Shown in pieces: positions 8,393 through 18,346 of a stretch of 64,000 nt of DNA. A program made the translations under genes and the position numbers. Under the pieces are notes generated by a model. The model searched no databases. It had not been told where the DNA came from and was given only the letters and a program-made list of their open reading frames with translations. Source of the DNA: JADCGM01 sp943370355 (GTDB taxonomy: Bacteria; Pseudomonadota; Alphaproteobacteria; Sphingomonadales; Sphingomonadaceae). The first letter of the stretch is position 1. Every line of letters starts with the position of its first letter. The stretch spans positions 62,001 to 126,000 of the forward strand of contig CALRQP020000003.1 of NCBI GenBank assembly GCA_943370355.1, read 5' to 3'.

Positions 8393-8839
8393 ATGATCGC
8401 CGCACCGCTTGCCGTCATTTCGCCTGAAGCAGAATCGATGCTGCACGCCGTCGTCGGCATGGGCGTGCTGAGCCTCGTCATGTTCGTCTGGATGTATGCG
8501 ACGCGGCTGCCCGCCTTCCAGCGCGCCGGCATCGACCCGCAGGATGCCGCCCATCCCGGCACCTACAAGCTGCCGAGCGAAGTCGCCCGCGTGGCCGACA
8601 ATTACAATCACCTGTTCGAAGCGCCGACGCTGTTTTACGCGATGGTCGCCGTCATCGTGTTGCTCGGTCACGCCGATGCGACGCACGTGATGTGCGCCTG
8701 GGCCTATCTCGGCCTGCGCGTCGTCCATTCACTCGTTCAGGCGACGGTGAACAAAGTGACGCTCCGCTTCACCATCTTCGTGCTGTCGTGGATCGCGCTG
8801 GGGACGATGATCGTGCGGGAGGCGATGGCGGCCTTTTAG
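8393..8839 (+). CDS. MAPEG family membrane protein
   Basis: A 148-residue integral membrane protein with about four transmembrane helices (first around residues 18-36, then ~80-97, ~100-115 and ~122-142). The central segment with NYNHLFEAPTLFYA, followed by AWAYLGLRVVHSLVQ, is the eicosanoid/glutathione metabolism (MAPEG) family signature; the Asn/Glu/Arg residues there bind glutathione in characterised members. Bacterial members are mostly uncharacterised and may be glutathione transferases or peroxidases. ATG 8393 is supported by GGGGGACAGGA just upstream. Its TAG directly abuts the TAG of the convergent exporter gene. Confidence 0.85.
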   Translation: MIAAPLAVISPEAESMLHAVVGMGVLSLVMFVWMYATRLPAFQRAGIDPQDAAHPGTYKLPSEVARVADNYNHLFEAPTLFYAMVAVIVLLGHADATHVMCAWAYLGLRVVHSLVQATVNKVTLRFTIFVLSWIALGTMIVREAMAAF

Positions 8840-10633
8840 CTACTCCGCCGCGACCGCCTGCGCCTGTTCTTCCTCGGCCTGCTGCAGCGCCCACATCTCG
8901 GCGTAGCGGCCGCCGCGCGCCAGCAGCGAGGCGTGGGTGCCCCGTTCGGCGATGCGGCCGTCGTCCATGACGACAATCTCGTCGGCGTCGGTAATCGTCG
9001 ACAGGCGGTGCGCGATGACGAGCGTGGTGCGGCGGTCGGCGATGGCGCGCAGCGTCGACTGGATCTCCGCCTCGGTGCGGCTGTCGAGCGCCGAGGTCGC
9101 TTCGTCGAGGATCAGGATGGGCGGGTTCTTGAGCAAGGTGCGGGCGATGGCGACACGCTGCTTCTCGCCGCCCGACAGTTTGAGCCCGCGCTCGCCGACC
9201 TCGGCGTGATAGCCGTCCGGAATGCCGGCGATGAAGTCGTGGATCGCCGCGCCCGATGCCGCCGCTTCGACCTCGGCCTGGGTCGCGCCGTCGCGGCCAT
9301 AGGCGATGTTGTAGCCGATCGTGTCGTTGAACAGCACGGTGTCCTGCGGGACGATGCCGATCGCGGCGCGCAAGCTCGCTTGCGTGACCTGGGCGATGTC
9401 CTGCCCGTCGATGAGGATGCGTCCGCCGGTCACGTCGTAGAAGCGGAACAGCAGCCGGCCGATCGTCGACTTGCCGGCGCCCGATGCGCCGACGATGGCG
9501 AGGGTGCCGCCGGCCGGCACTTCGAAATCGACGCCTTTGAGGATCGCGCGCTCTGGGTCGTAGCTGAAGCGCACATTCTCGAACCGCACCGCGCCGCCGG
9601 TGACGACGAGCGGCGGCGCGCCGGGCACGTCGATAATCTCGGCAGGTGTATCGATCAGCGCGAACATCGCCGCCATGTCGATGAGGCCCTGCCGGATGGT
9701 CCGATAGACCATGCCGAGCATGTCGAGCGGCCGGAACAGCTGCGACAGCAGCGTATTGACGAACACCACATCGCCTGGCGTGAAGCGGCCCTGGCTCCAG
9801 CCCCAGACGGTGAAGCCCATCGCGCCGGCCATCATGCCGTTGGTGATGAGCGCCTGACCGATGTTGAGCCAGGCCAGCGAATTCTCCGACTTCACCGCTG
9901 CATCGGCATAGCGCCGCGCCGCCCCGGCATAGCGCGCGGTCTCACGATCTTCGGCATTGAAATATTTGACGGTCTCATAGTTCAGCAGCGAATCCACCGC
10001 CTTGGCCGCAGCGCCGGTGTCCATGTCGTTCATCTGTTCGCGGAGTTTCGCGCGCCAGTCGGTGACCATGCGCGTGAACAGGATATAGGCGACGACCATC
10101 GCCAGCGTCGCCGCGACGAGGCCGAAGCCGAATTTCGCCCAGAAGATGCCCGAGACGATGGTGAGTTCGATGACCGTCGGCGCGACATTGAACAGGATGA
10201 AATAGAGCATCGTGTCGATGCTCTTGGTGCCACGTTCGATGACCTTCGCGACCGCGCCGGTGCGCCGCTCGAGATGGAAGCGCAGGCTCAGCCGGTGCAA
10301 ATGTGCGAACACATGTTCGGCGAGATGCCGCGTCGCATCCTGCCCGACGCGCTCGAAAATCGTGTTGCGCAGATTGTTGAACAGCACACCCGCGAAGCGC
10401 GCACCGGCATAGGCGGCGACGAACATGATCGCGACGACGGCTTCGGGCTTCAGCCCCGGCGTCATCCGGTCGATCGCGGCCTTGTACAGCCAGCTCATCG
10501 ACAGCGTGAAGCCCATCGCGACGAGCAGCAGCAGCAGCGACGCGACGACGCGCAGCCGCAGCGCGGGGTCGTTCGCGGGCCAGAGATAGGGCAGGAAGCG
10601 CCGGAGCGTCCGGACGTCGGCGGATTGTTTCAT
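8840..10633 (-). CDS. Atm1-type ABC transporter, ATP-binding/permease protein
   Basis: A 597-residue half-transporter: six transmembrane helices (residues ~25-310) then an ABC ATPase. Walker A is GASGAGKST, the signature is LSGGEKQRVAIARTLL, Walker B is ILILDEATSALD, and the H-loop is in VIAHRLSTI. The membrane domain contains TGAVAKVIERGTKSID and NYETVKYFNAEDRE, hallmarks of the Atm1/HMT1 (ABCB7) group. The Novosphingobium Atm1 homologue exports glutathione conjugates and confers heavy-metal tolerance; a similar role is likely here at the inner membrane. The adjacent MAPEG gene may also be glutathione-linked, though it is convergently transcribed. Confidence 0.93.
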   Translation of the reverse strand: MKQSADVRTLRRFLPYLWPANDPALRLRVVASLLLLLVAMGFTLSMSWLYKAAIDRMTPGLKPEAVVAIMFVAAYAGARFAGVLFNNLRNTIFERVGQDATRHLAEHVFAHLHRLSLRFHLERRTGAVAKVIERGTKSIDTMLYFILFNVAPTVIELTIVSGIFWAKFGFGLVAATLAMVVAYILFTRMVTDWRAKLREQMNDMDTGAAAKAVDSLLNYETVKYFNAEDRETARYAGAARRYADAAVKSENSLAWLNIGQALITNGMMAGAMGFTVWGWSQGRFTPGDVVFVNTLLSQLFRPLDMLGMVYRTIRQGLIDMAAMFALIDTPAEIIDVPGAPPLVVTGGAVRFENVRFSYDPERAILKGVDFEVPAGGTLAIVGASGAGKSTIGRLLFRFYDVTGGRILIDGQDIAQVTQASLRAAIGIVPQDTVLFNDTIGYNIAYGRDGATQAEVEAAASGAAIHDFIAGIPDGYHAEVGERGLKLSGGEKQRVAIARTLLKNPPILILDEATSALDSRTEAEIQSTLRAIADRRTTLVIAHRLSTITDADEIVVMDDGRIAERGTHASLLARGGRYAEMWALQQAEEEQAQAVAAE

Positions 10634-10723
10634 CGCCTCTTACATAGGCGCGCGCACCGCGCACTCCAACCGCGTGATGCCTGTCACATACGCGTAGGAA
10701 TTTGCGCCGTATCTTCGGGACCC

Positions 10724-10748
10724 GGAACGAATTCCTTCGATCCGGGTT
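10724..10748 (+). promoter_or_regulatory. EcfG-type (general stress response) promoter candidate
   Basis: GGAAC (10724-10728), 16 bases, then GGTT (10745-10748). The alphaproteobacterial sigma-EcfG consensus is GGAAC-N16/17-CGTT. The start site would lie about 15-20 bases before the ribosome site of the small gene at 10774. One -10 base deviates, so confidence is moderate. Confidence 0.45.
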
Positions 10749-10773
10749 GGTGGTGCAGGGCAGGAGACGGACG

Positions 10774-11004
10774 ATGCACCCGGTGTTGATCGTGATGGCG
10801 GTTCTGGGTTGCGCCGACGGCGGCGAACAATGCCAGCAGGTCGAGCGCCTGCCGACCACCTACGCCTCGGTCGCCGCCTGCAATGCCGCAGCTGCCGAAG
10901 AACTCGGCCGCTACAACAATCTCGATTACCCGACGATCATGGCGCAGTGCCAAGCCGCACCGGGGTCGATGGTGGCCGACGCAACGCCGGTCCCGCGCCG
11001 GTAA
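10774..11004 (+). CDS. Small exported Cys-containing protein of unknown function
   Basis: 76 residues from ATG 10774, which follows the ribosome site GCAGGAGACGG. The N-terminus MHPVLIVMAVLGCADGGEQC is a short hydrophobic stretch then Cys residues; two more features are C35 in VAACNAAAAEE and a C in IMAQCQAAP. The four Cys could form two disulfides in the periplasm, or the segment could be a lipobox-like region (weak). I do not recognise a named family. The EcfG-like promoter upstream suggests it belongs to the general stress regulon. It overlaps no other gene. Confidence 0.65.
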   Translation: MHPVLIVMAVLGCADGGEQCQQVERLPTTYASVAACNAAAAEELGRYNNLDYPTIMAQCQAAPGSMVADATPVPRR

Positions 11005-11314
11005 ACGGCGACCAGGTCGACCGGCGCAGCGCGACGGCGAGCGCCAGCCACGCGAACAACGATCCCGGCGCGTCATCAAGCGGCGCGATGGGCTGGAATT
11101 GTTCCTTGATTACCAAACCGTGCAGCGAGAATGGCAGCGGGGGCCGCTCGGGCGGCCAGTCCGCAGCCCCGACCCGCACATCCCGCATTTCCGTCCAGCG
11201 ATGCTTCGCGCCCACAAAGCCACTATCGGCTGGCTAGCGGGATCGGCAAACCCGCCCGACCGGACGGGTGCCGTTAGCGGCAGGCGTGATTTTGCCCCGG
11301 CTTGCGCAGCGAGG
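11005..11314. other. Gene-poor stretch, no supported feature
   Basis: 310 bases between the small exported protein and the CCXG-type PEP-CTERM gene. A 92-codon minus-strand open frame (10937-11215) crosses it but overlaps the real gene at 10774 and lacks a ribosome site or family signal. I see no RNA or repeat in it. Confidence 0.4.
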
Positions 11315-11962
11315 CTACGCGGCGCGCTTCCGTCGCCGGCTAAATGCCAGTCCGAGAAGGCCCGCCCCAAGCAGGCCGAGTGCGCCAGGTTCGGGGGCCT
11401 TCTTCACATTGTGACCGTCGTTGGCGCCGAAAGTCGTCCATGCTCCGCCGTTGAAGCGGAACTGGCCCGACTGGCCGCCGTCGCAGCAGCCTTCGATGCC
11501 GTAGAGCACGACCACATGATTGCCCTGGGTCAGCGAGGTGTGGATGTTGATCACGTCGCCGTCGGACCAGTTGCCGCCCCACCACAGGTCGTCGGTGCGG
11601 AACGCCTTGTTGACGCCGTCGATATAGACCGCGCCGCCGAGGCCGTAATCAACGCCGAAGCGGAAGTCCCAGACGCCGGCGGTCGGTGCGTTGAAGCTCA
11701 GCGTCGTCTGGAAGGCGATATTGCTGTTCGAGCCGAAGAACTGCTGGTTGTTCAGGTTATTGTAGCTGACCGGCGAGACATTGCCGTAGCCGGTCGTCGC
11801 CGGCATCGCCATCAGCGCGCTGATATCGTTCTTATAGGCCGCTGCCGAGGTGAGCGTGATCGGGCTGCCGATATGACGCGTCTGCCACAAAACGGTGCTC
11901 GCGCCCGCTGGAATAGACAGCAGCATCGCCGCCATAGCGAAAAATTTGGTCAAACGAATCAT
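11315..11962 (-). CDS. CCXG-type PEP-CTERM protein
   Basis: A 215-residue exported protein. Signal peptide MIRLTKFFAMAAMLLSIPAG, mature N-terminus around STVLWQT. The middle resembles a PA14-like beta-sandwich (DFRFGVDYGLGGAVYIDG, then WWGGNWSDGD). GIEGCCDGGQSG holds the adjacent Cys pair plus Gly that, from memory, defines the 'CCXG family PEP-CTERM protein'. The C-terminal tag is APEPGALGLLGAGLLGLAF followed by SRRRKRAA. I chose ATG 11962 over the upstream 12040 because the signal peptide begins there. The GGGGCC ribosome site is weak. It probably depends on an exosortase encoded elsewhere. Confidence 0.85.
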   Translation of the reverse strand: MIRLTKFFAMAAMLLSIPAGASTVLWQTRHIGSPITLTSAAAYKNDISALMAMPATTGYGNVSPVSYNNLNNQQFFGSNSNIAFQTTLSFNAPTAGVWDFRFGVDYGLGGAVYIDGVNKAFRTDDLWWGGNWSDGDVINIHTSLTQGNHVVVLYGIEGCCDGGQSGQFRFNGGAWTTFGANDGHNVKKAPEPGALGLLGAGLLGLAFSRRRKRAA

Positions 11963-11980
11963 CACGGCCCCGCAATTGTT

Positions 11981-11994
11981 GGCATGTCCATGCC
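11981..11994. promoter_or_regulatory. Palindrome upstream of the CCXG PEP-CTERM gene
   Basis: GGCATG-TC-CATGCC is a perfect 6-bp inverted repeat starting 18 bases upstream of the start codon. It could be an operator or leader hairpin. I could not fit a sigma-54 promoter here. Confidence 0.3.
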
Positions 11995-12016
11995 GCAATC
12001 GGCTGTCATGGTAAAT

Positions 12017-12031
12017 GCGGCGTCGCGCCGC
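12017..12031 (-). terminator. Hairpin downstream of pccA, possible terminator
   Basis: GCGGCG-TCG-CGCCGC is a perfect 6-bp GC stem located 22 bases after the pccA stop on the minus strand, followed by ATTTACC. The U-tract is poor, so termination efficiency is doubtful. Confidence 0.4.
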
Positions 12032-12052
12032 CCCCACCAACGATAGGCTATC

Positions 12053-14038
<1,986 letters not shown>

Positions 14039-14124
14039 GCGTTCCGGCTCCCTCGCCGCCGCACAAAGCGTCTGACGCGCGGCGCGTCAACCTGTGTCGT
14101 GACCGGATCGGGCGGCGCGAGCGC

Positions 14125-14715
14125 TTACGATGCGAGCCGGGCGGCGACCTCGCGCCGCAAAACGGGCAGCAGGTCTGCCTCGAACCAGGGGTTGCGCGCC
14201 ATCCATCCCGTGCTGCGCCAGGAGGGGTGTGGCAGCGGCAGAAACGCGGGAAGATGCACCCCGAAATCGGCGACGCGCGCGGTCAGCGATTGCTTGCGGG
14301 TCTGGGGCAGGTAGCGCGCCTGCGCATAGCTGCCGACCAGCAGAGTCAGGCGGCCGGGGGGCAGGACGGCCATCACCCGCTCATGCCAGGTCGGCGCGCA
14401 TTCGGGGCGGGGCGGCAGGTCGCCGCTGTCGCCCGTGCCGGGGTAGCAAAAGCCCATCGGGACGAGTGCGATCTTGGCCGCATCATAGAAGATGTCGCCG
14501 GTCAGGCCGGTCCAGTCGCGCAGGCGCTCGCCACTGGCATCGTCCCACGGGATGCCGCTTTCGTGGACGCGCGTTCCCGGCGCCTGGCCGATGATGACGA
14601 TCGACGCAGTCGGACTGAACTGGACGATCGGACGCGGGCCTGCGGGCAGATGCGGGACGCAGAGCGTGCAGGCCCGGATTTCGGTGAGCAGCGCGTCAGA
14701 CCGGTCCTGCACCAT
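14125..14715 (-). CDS. Uracil-DNA glycosylase family protein (Fe-S type)
   Basis: 196 residues. Motif 1 is GQAPGTRVHESGIPW and motif 2 is LPLPHPSWR, as in UDG families 4/5. Four cysteines have the spacing of the family's 4Fe-4S cluster: C16-x2-C19 and C90-x15-C106. It should excise uracil or related damaged bases from DNA as the first step of base excision repair. The active-site motif 1 lacks the Asp of family 1 and matches the GQAPG form. It is a single gene, ending 86 bp before the pccA start on the same strand, so pccA may be co-transcribed from an upstream promoter. Confidence 0.85.
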   Translation of the reverse strand: MVQDRSDALLTEIRACTLCVPHLPAGPRPIVQFSPTASIVIIGQAPGTRVHESGIPWDDASGERLRDWTGLTGDIFYDAAKIALVPMGFCYPGTGDSGDLPPRPECAPTWHERVMAVLPPGRLTLLVGSYAQARYLPQTRKQSLTARVADFGVHLPAFLPLPHPSWRSTGWMARNPWFEADLLPVLRREVAARLAS

Positions 14716-14837
14716 GGCGCAGGGTTAGGAGTGCGGCTTGCCCGAAGCAACCGCCGGGTTGGCGGCGGTCTGTCGACCGCTTTGTGCCAATTCGTGACAG
14801 ACGCTAACGTGCCCATCGGTGCAGCAAAGGCGAAGCG

Positions 14838-15026
14838 GTGAGAATGCGGACAAGGTTGAGCATTTGCCTCCGCAAACGGCACTACCCTTCGGAGCAAGAG
14901 GCATTGAACGCTGTCGCCCGATTCGGCGTCCCGCTTTGCCCCTACCGCTGCGACCGGTGCGATCAATTTCATCTGACCAGCCGCACCAAGGGCAAGTGGG
15001 CGGGGCCGCCACCGTCGGCAGCCTGA
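14838..15026 (+). CDS. Small Cys-rich conserved protein
   Basis: 62 residues, basic N-terminus (RTRLSICLRKRHYPSEQEA) and a compact Cys cluster CPYRCDRCDQFHLTSR that could bind zinc. The same arrangement, in which an 'S-x-A-x-x-A' helix precedes a Cys-rich C-terminus, is common in small sphingomonad proteins of unknown function. GTG 14838 has AAAGG at ideal distance; ATG 14844 two codons later is an alternative. Too short for confident family assignment. Confidence 0.6.
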   Translation: MRMRTRLSICLRKRHYPSEQEALNAVARFGVPLCPYRCDRCDQFHLTSRTKGKWAGPPPSAA

Positions 15027-15113
15027 TTTACCGCGCATGCGGCATTTGCGGACGGCTGTCGGGCGTGCCAATCTGCTTCTGACACCGGTCAGTTCGCTGC
15101 GGGGGAGCACGCC

Positions 15114-15527
15114 ATGAACCAGTCTGTGGGAACCGGTACGCCCGACGATCCCTGGCAGCTCAAGACGCCGCCGCTGACCTCGGACTTCACGATGCATCGA
15201 GATGTGCGTGATGGCCGCGACGTGCTGGTCTGCACCGTCGGCAAGACCGTGCTGTTCTACGACGCGCGCTGTCTTGCCGATCTGCGAGCGATGCTCGAGG
15301 TGGCGGGCGATTGGGTCGAGCTGGGCTCGGCGGACGAGCAGAAAGACGCGAAGCCCGGCACCGTTGAAGCCTGGGGTCGTTCGCCCGACAATCCGGTCGG
15401 CGGTTGGTACGGCCTTAAGAAGGGCCTGCGCGGCCGCTTTGGCATGTATGTGCCGCCGCTCATGGAACGGCTCGGTCTCGCCGAGGTCGAGCATAATCCG
15501 CGCGGCAACCGCATGCGCGCGATCTGA
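15114..15527 (+). CDS. Conserved hypothetical protein, 137 aa (DUF6855-like)
   Basis: A soluble protein without signal peptide. It begins MNQSVGTGTPDDPWQLKTPP, contains LFYDARCLADLRAML and GDWVELGSADEQK, and ends with a highly conserved-looking block: AWGRSPDNPVGGWYGLKKGL, then RGRFGMYVPPLMERLGLAEV. I recall near-identical proteins in actinobacteria and sphingomonads placed in DUF6855, but could not verify that. No catalytic motif is evident. A GGGGGAGC ribosome site precedes the ATG. The alpha/beta hydrolase gene starts 19 bp after its stop, so the two are probably co-transcribed. Confidence 0.75.
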   Translation: MNQSVGTGTPDDPWQLKTPPLTSDFTMHRDVRDGRDVLVCTVGKTVLFYDARCLADLRAMLEVAGDWVELGSADEQKDAKPGTVEAWGRSPDNPVGGWYGLKKGLRGRFGMYVPPLMERLGLAEVEHNPRGNRMRAI

Positions 15528-15546
15528 GGAAGGGCAGGGGGCCGCA

Positions 15547-16449
15547 ATGCGCGAGGACATTTCATTTCAGTCCGCCGGCCTGACGCTGCGCGGCTGGCTG
15601 TACCGGCCGGACGGCGCGCCCGCCGCGTCGCCCGTCATCGTGATGAGCCACGGCTTCTCCGCCGTGAAGGAGCAAGGCCTGCCCGCCTTTGCCGAACGTT
15701 TCCGCGCCGCCGGCTTCGTCGTGCTGCTGTTCGATTATCGTCACCTCGGCACCAGCGACGGCGACGACCGGGGCCGCATCATCCCGCAGGAGCAGCATGA
15801 CGACCTGCGCGCCGCGCTGAGCTATGCGAGCGGCCTCGACGGCGTCGACTCGGAGCGGATCGGCGTCTGGGGCTCCTCCTATTCGGGCGGTCACGTGCTG
15901 TTCGTCGGCGCGCTCGACCCGCGCATTAAATGCATCGTGGCCCAAGTGCCCGCGATCAGCATCTCGCGCTCCCTGATCGCCATGGCGGGGGCGGAGGGGT
16001 TCAAAGCCTATCTCGGCCTGTTCGCCGCCGATCATGCCGCGCGCCAGTCGGGCAACCCCGGCGGCCGCATCCCCATCGTCGCGCCGCAAGGCGAGCCTGC
16101 GGTGCTGTCCACGGCCGACTCCTATGCCTGGTTCATGGCCAATGGCGCGGGCGACGCGAAGAACTGGGTCAACCACACCTCGATCGAAAGCGTCGCGCGC
16201 ATGGCCGAATATATGCCCGCCGCCTTCATCGACCTCGCCGCGCCGAAGCCGCTACTGATCATCGCGGGCGAGACGGATTCGCTGATCCCCGTCGAGCAGG
16301 TCCGCGAAGCCTTCGCCCGCGCGGGCGAGCCTAAGCGGCTCGATGTCCACCCCTGTGGCCATTTCGATTTCTACCCCGGCGGCGCGTTCCACGAACAGGC
16401 GGCGTCGAGCGCGGACCAATGGTTTTCGCAGTGGCTGGGCTCGCGCTGA
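15547..16449 (+). CDS. Alpha/beta hydrolase
   Basis: 300 residues, cytoplasmic. MSHGFSAVKEQGLP is the oxyanion-hole region, WGSSYSGG is the nucleophile elbow (S111), AGETDSLIP supplies the acid and PCGHFDFY the catalytic His. The domain layout fits the DltE/BAAT-like or dienelactone-like group of serine hydrolases that take small esters or lactones. No substrate can be read from context. ATG 15547 follows AAGGGCAGGGGG. It is convergent with the LysR gene that ends 22 bp downstream. Confidence 0.88.
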   Translation: MREDISFQSAGLTLRGWLYRPDGAPAASPVIVMSHGFSAVKEQGLPAFAERFRAAGFVVLLFDYRHLGTSDGDDRGRIIPQEQHDDLRAALSYASGLDGVDSERIGVWGSSYSGGHVLFVGALDPRIKCIVAQVPAISISRSLIAMAGAEGFKAYLGLFAADHAARQSGNPGGRIPIVAPQGEPAVLSTADSYAWFMANGAGDAKNWVNHTSIESVARMAEYMPAAFIDLAAPKPLLIIAGETDSLIPVEQVREAFARAGEPKRLDVHPCGHFDFYPGGAFHEQAASSADQWFSQWLGSR

Positions 16450-16470
16450 GGTCCCGACCGGATCCAGGCG

Positions 16471-17391
16471 CTAGGCGGACAAGCCAGCCGTGACCGCGCG
16501 AACCTGATCGCGAAACCAGAGCTGCCCCGCATCCGCATCGGTCCTGCGATGCCAGGCCATCGACATGGTGAAGGGATCGACCCTCAGCGGAAGCGCGTGC
16601 AGCGACAGATCGATGAGCCCGGCCATGTGGCGCGCCAGCCGCTCCGCAACCGCGGCGACGAAGTCGCTTTGCGCCACGAGGAACATCAGCGTGGTGAAGT
16701 TCGCGACGGTAATCGCGATGCGCCGCTCCCGGCCAATTGCGGCAAGTGCCCGGTCGACCGCGCCTGAGGGCGGACCGCCGCGGGACACCAGCGCATGGTC
16801 CAGCCCGACGAATGTATCCATATCGAGCGGCTTGTCTGCCGGAAACGCCGGATGGCCGCGCCTCGCGATGCAGACGAACCGCTCCTTGAACTGCGGCTCG
16901 ATGGCCATGCGCGGCGATTTGCGGCCAATGACGGTCAATCCCGCGTCGATCCCGTCGCGTTCGAGTTGCTCGACGAAGCTTGCGCGATCGAAGGGCAGGC
17001 TCTGCACGCGCACCTTCGGCGCGAAAGCGCGAATCCGCGACAGCAGGGCCGGCAAGACGATCATCTCGCCATAGTCCGTCGTCGCGAGGCGGAAGCTCGC
17101 TTCGGAGGATGCGGGGTCGAACCGGCCGCCGTCGTTGACGGCCTTGCGCAACGAGTCCAGTGCGCCACAGATCATCGGTGCGAGCAACCGCGCCTTCTCG
17201 GTCGGCAGCATCCCCTGGGCGGCCCGCTCGAACAGCGGGTCGTCGAACAGCGTGCGGAGCCGCGCCAGCGCGTTGCTCATCGACGGCTGCGCGAGGCCGA
17301 TACGCGCCGCCGCGCGCGTGACGCTGCCTTCGATCATCATCGCTTCGAAGGCGGTCATGAGGTTGAGATCCACGCCCGCGATATTCTTCAT
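16471..17391 (-). CDS. LysR family transcriptional regulator
   Basis: 306 residues from ATG 17391. The winged HTH is at residues ~8-65: LNLMTAFEAMMIEGSVTRAA, then ARIGLAQPSMSNALARLR and the DPLFERA wing. The periplasmic-binding-protein-like effector domain follows from residue ~95. The YGEMIVLPALLSRIR and 'CIARRGHP' segments resemble NodD/NahR-like members (the subgroup that starts with a DLNL box). It is divergent from the NmrA/DJ-1 pair across an 88-bp AT-rich spacer, so it very likely controls them and itself in response to a small ligand. Longer in-frame extension to 17658 overlaps the divergent gene and is rejected. Confidence 0.9.
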   Translation of the reverse strand: MKNIAGVDLNLMTAFEAMMIEGSVTRAAARIGLAQPSMSNALARLRTLFDDPLFERAAQGMLPTEKARLLAPMICGALDSLRKAVNDGGRFDPASSEASFRLATTDYGEMIVLPALLSRIRAFAPKVRVQSLPFDRASFVEQLERDGIDAGLTVIGRKSPRMAIEPQFKERFVCIARRGHPAFPADKPLDMDTFVGLDHALVSRGGPPSGAVDRALAAIGRERRIAITVANFTTLMFLVAQSDFVAAVAERLARHMAGLIDLSLHALPLRVDPFTMSMAWHRRTDADAGQLWFRDQVRAVTAGLSA

Positions 17392-17479
17392 ATCAATGGC
17401 CCGTATAATATTTATCGATTTAAAGGATATTTGGCAGGTCGCTAGATTGCAAACATCAACCGATATCTGAGGTGATTGC
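17392..17479. promoter_or_regulatory. Divergent promoter/operator region of LysR gene and NmrA/DJ-1 operon
   Basis: An 88-bp spacer that is much AT-richer than its surroundings. TTTA-TCGATT-TAAA at 17411-17424 is a dyad that contains the T-N11-A geometry of LysR boxes. TATAAT occurs at 17404-17409 and TTGGCA at 17431-17436, but I could not pair them into one promoter. GAGGTG before 17480 is the ribosome site of the plus-strand operon. Confidence 0.5.
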
Positions 17480-18346
17480 ATGACCACGCCCAAGATCCTC
17501 GTCACGGGTGCCACCGGCACGACCGGGAGCGAAGTTGTTCGCCAATTGAGCGCCCAGGGCATCGCGGCGCGTGCGCTGACCCGCAATGTGATGCGTGCCG
17601 CTGCCTTGCCGGGCATCGATTTTGTCGGCGGCGATCTCAGCGACGCCGGCAGCCTCACGGCTGCCTTCGACGGTGTCGAGGCGGTCTATCTCAATATAGT
17701 CCCCGGCCCTGACGCGCTGATGCAAATCGACAATGCGCTCGCTGCTGCCAAGGCGGCCGGCGTCAAGCGCATCGTCAAGCTGTCCGCGCTGCATGCAAGT
17801 TCGGAGTCGCCGTCCGCGATCATCCGCATGCATGCCGAGGCCGACGCGCGAGTTCGGGCGAGCGGGATCGGCGCGACGATCCTGCGCGCCAACAGCTTCT
17901 ACCAGAATCTCGAATCGCAGCGTGGCAGCATCTTGGCGCAAGGCCGCTTCTACCTGCCGATGGGGGATGCGCGGCAGTCGCTCATCGACGTTGCGGACAT
18001 TGCGGCCATCGCGATCCGCGCGCTGACCACGGCGGATCTCGTCGGACGCGACTATGACCTGACCGGTCCCGATGCGCTGAGCTTCCATGACGTGGCAAGC
18101 GCCCTGTCCCGCGCCCGGGCTGAGCCGGTAACCTATGTCCCGATCAGCAATGAGGATTTCGCAGCTAGCCTGCGCAGCAGCGGTCTGCCTGACGCGGCGG
18201 CTGCGACAGTTGCCGAGCTATTCGCCGTGTTCGCCAGTGGCGCGCTCGCCAGTCCGACGCCCGACGCCGCGAGCCTGCTCGGCCGCGCGCCGCGCAGCAT
18301 CGACGATTATGCCCAAACCTTCTTCACGACAGGAGCCGCCGCATGA
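17480..18346 (+). CDS. NmrA-like NAD(P)-binding oxidoreductase
   Basis: 288 residues, atypical SDR. The N-terminal Rossmann motif is LVTGATGTTGSEVVRQL, and the family's KRIVKLSALHAS strand and LRANSFYQN helix are present. No YxxxK catalytic pair is visible, which is typical of NmrA/QOR2-type proteins that bind NAD(P) and act as quinone reductases or redox sensors. ATG 17480 has GAGGTG at good distance. The stop overlaps the DJ-1-type gene start by 4 bp (ATGA). Control by the divergent LysR regulator is likely. Confidence 0.88.
   Translation: MTTPKILVTGATGTTGSEVVRQLSAQGIAARALTRNVMRAAALPGIDFVGGDLSDAGSLTAAFDGVEAVYLNIVPGPDALMQIDNALAAAKAAGVKRIVKLSALHASSESPSAIIRMHAEADARVRASGIGATILRANSFYQNLESQRGSILAQGRFYLPMGDARQSLIDVADIAAIAIRALTTADLVGRDYDLTGPDALSFHDVASALSRARAEPVTYVPISNEDFAASLRSSGLPDAAAATVAELFAVFASGALASPTPDAASLLGRAPRSIDDYAQTFFTTGAAA

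Noticed and set aside
8933..10789. Long plus-strand frame opposite the Atm1-like transporter
   Set aside because: Shadow of an ABC transporter with all ATPase motifs on the minus strand.
10937..11215. Minus-strand 92-codon frame in the gap after the small exported protein
   Set aside because: It overlaps the supported gene at 10774-11004, lacks a ribosome site and shows no family motif.
11963..12052. Sigma-54 promoter for the second PEP-CTERM gene
   Set aside because: I tested GG/GC pairs at 10-base spacing; none matched both the TGGCAC and TTGC elements.
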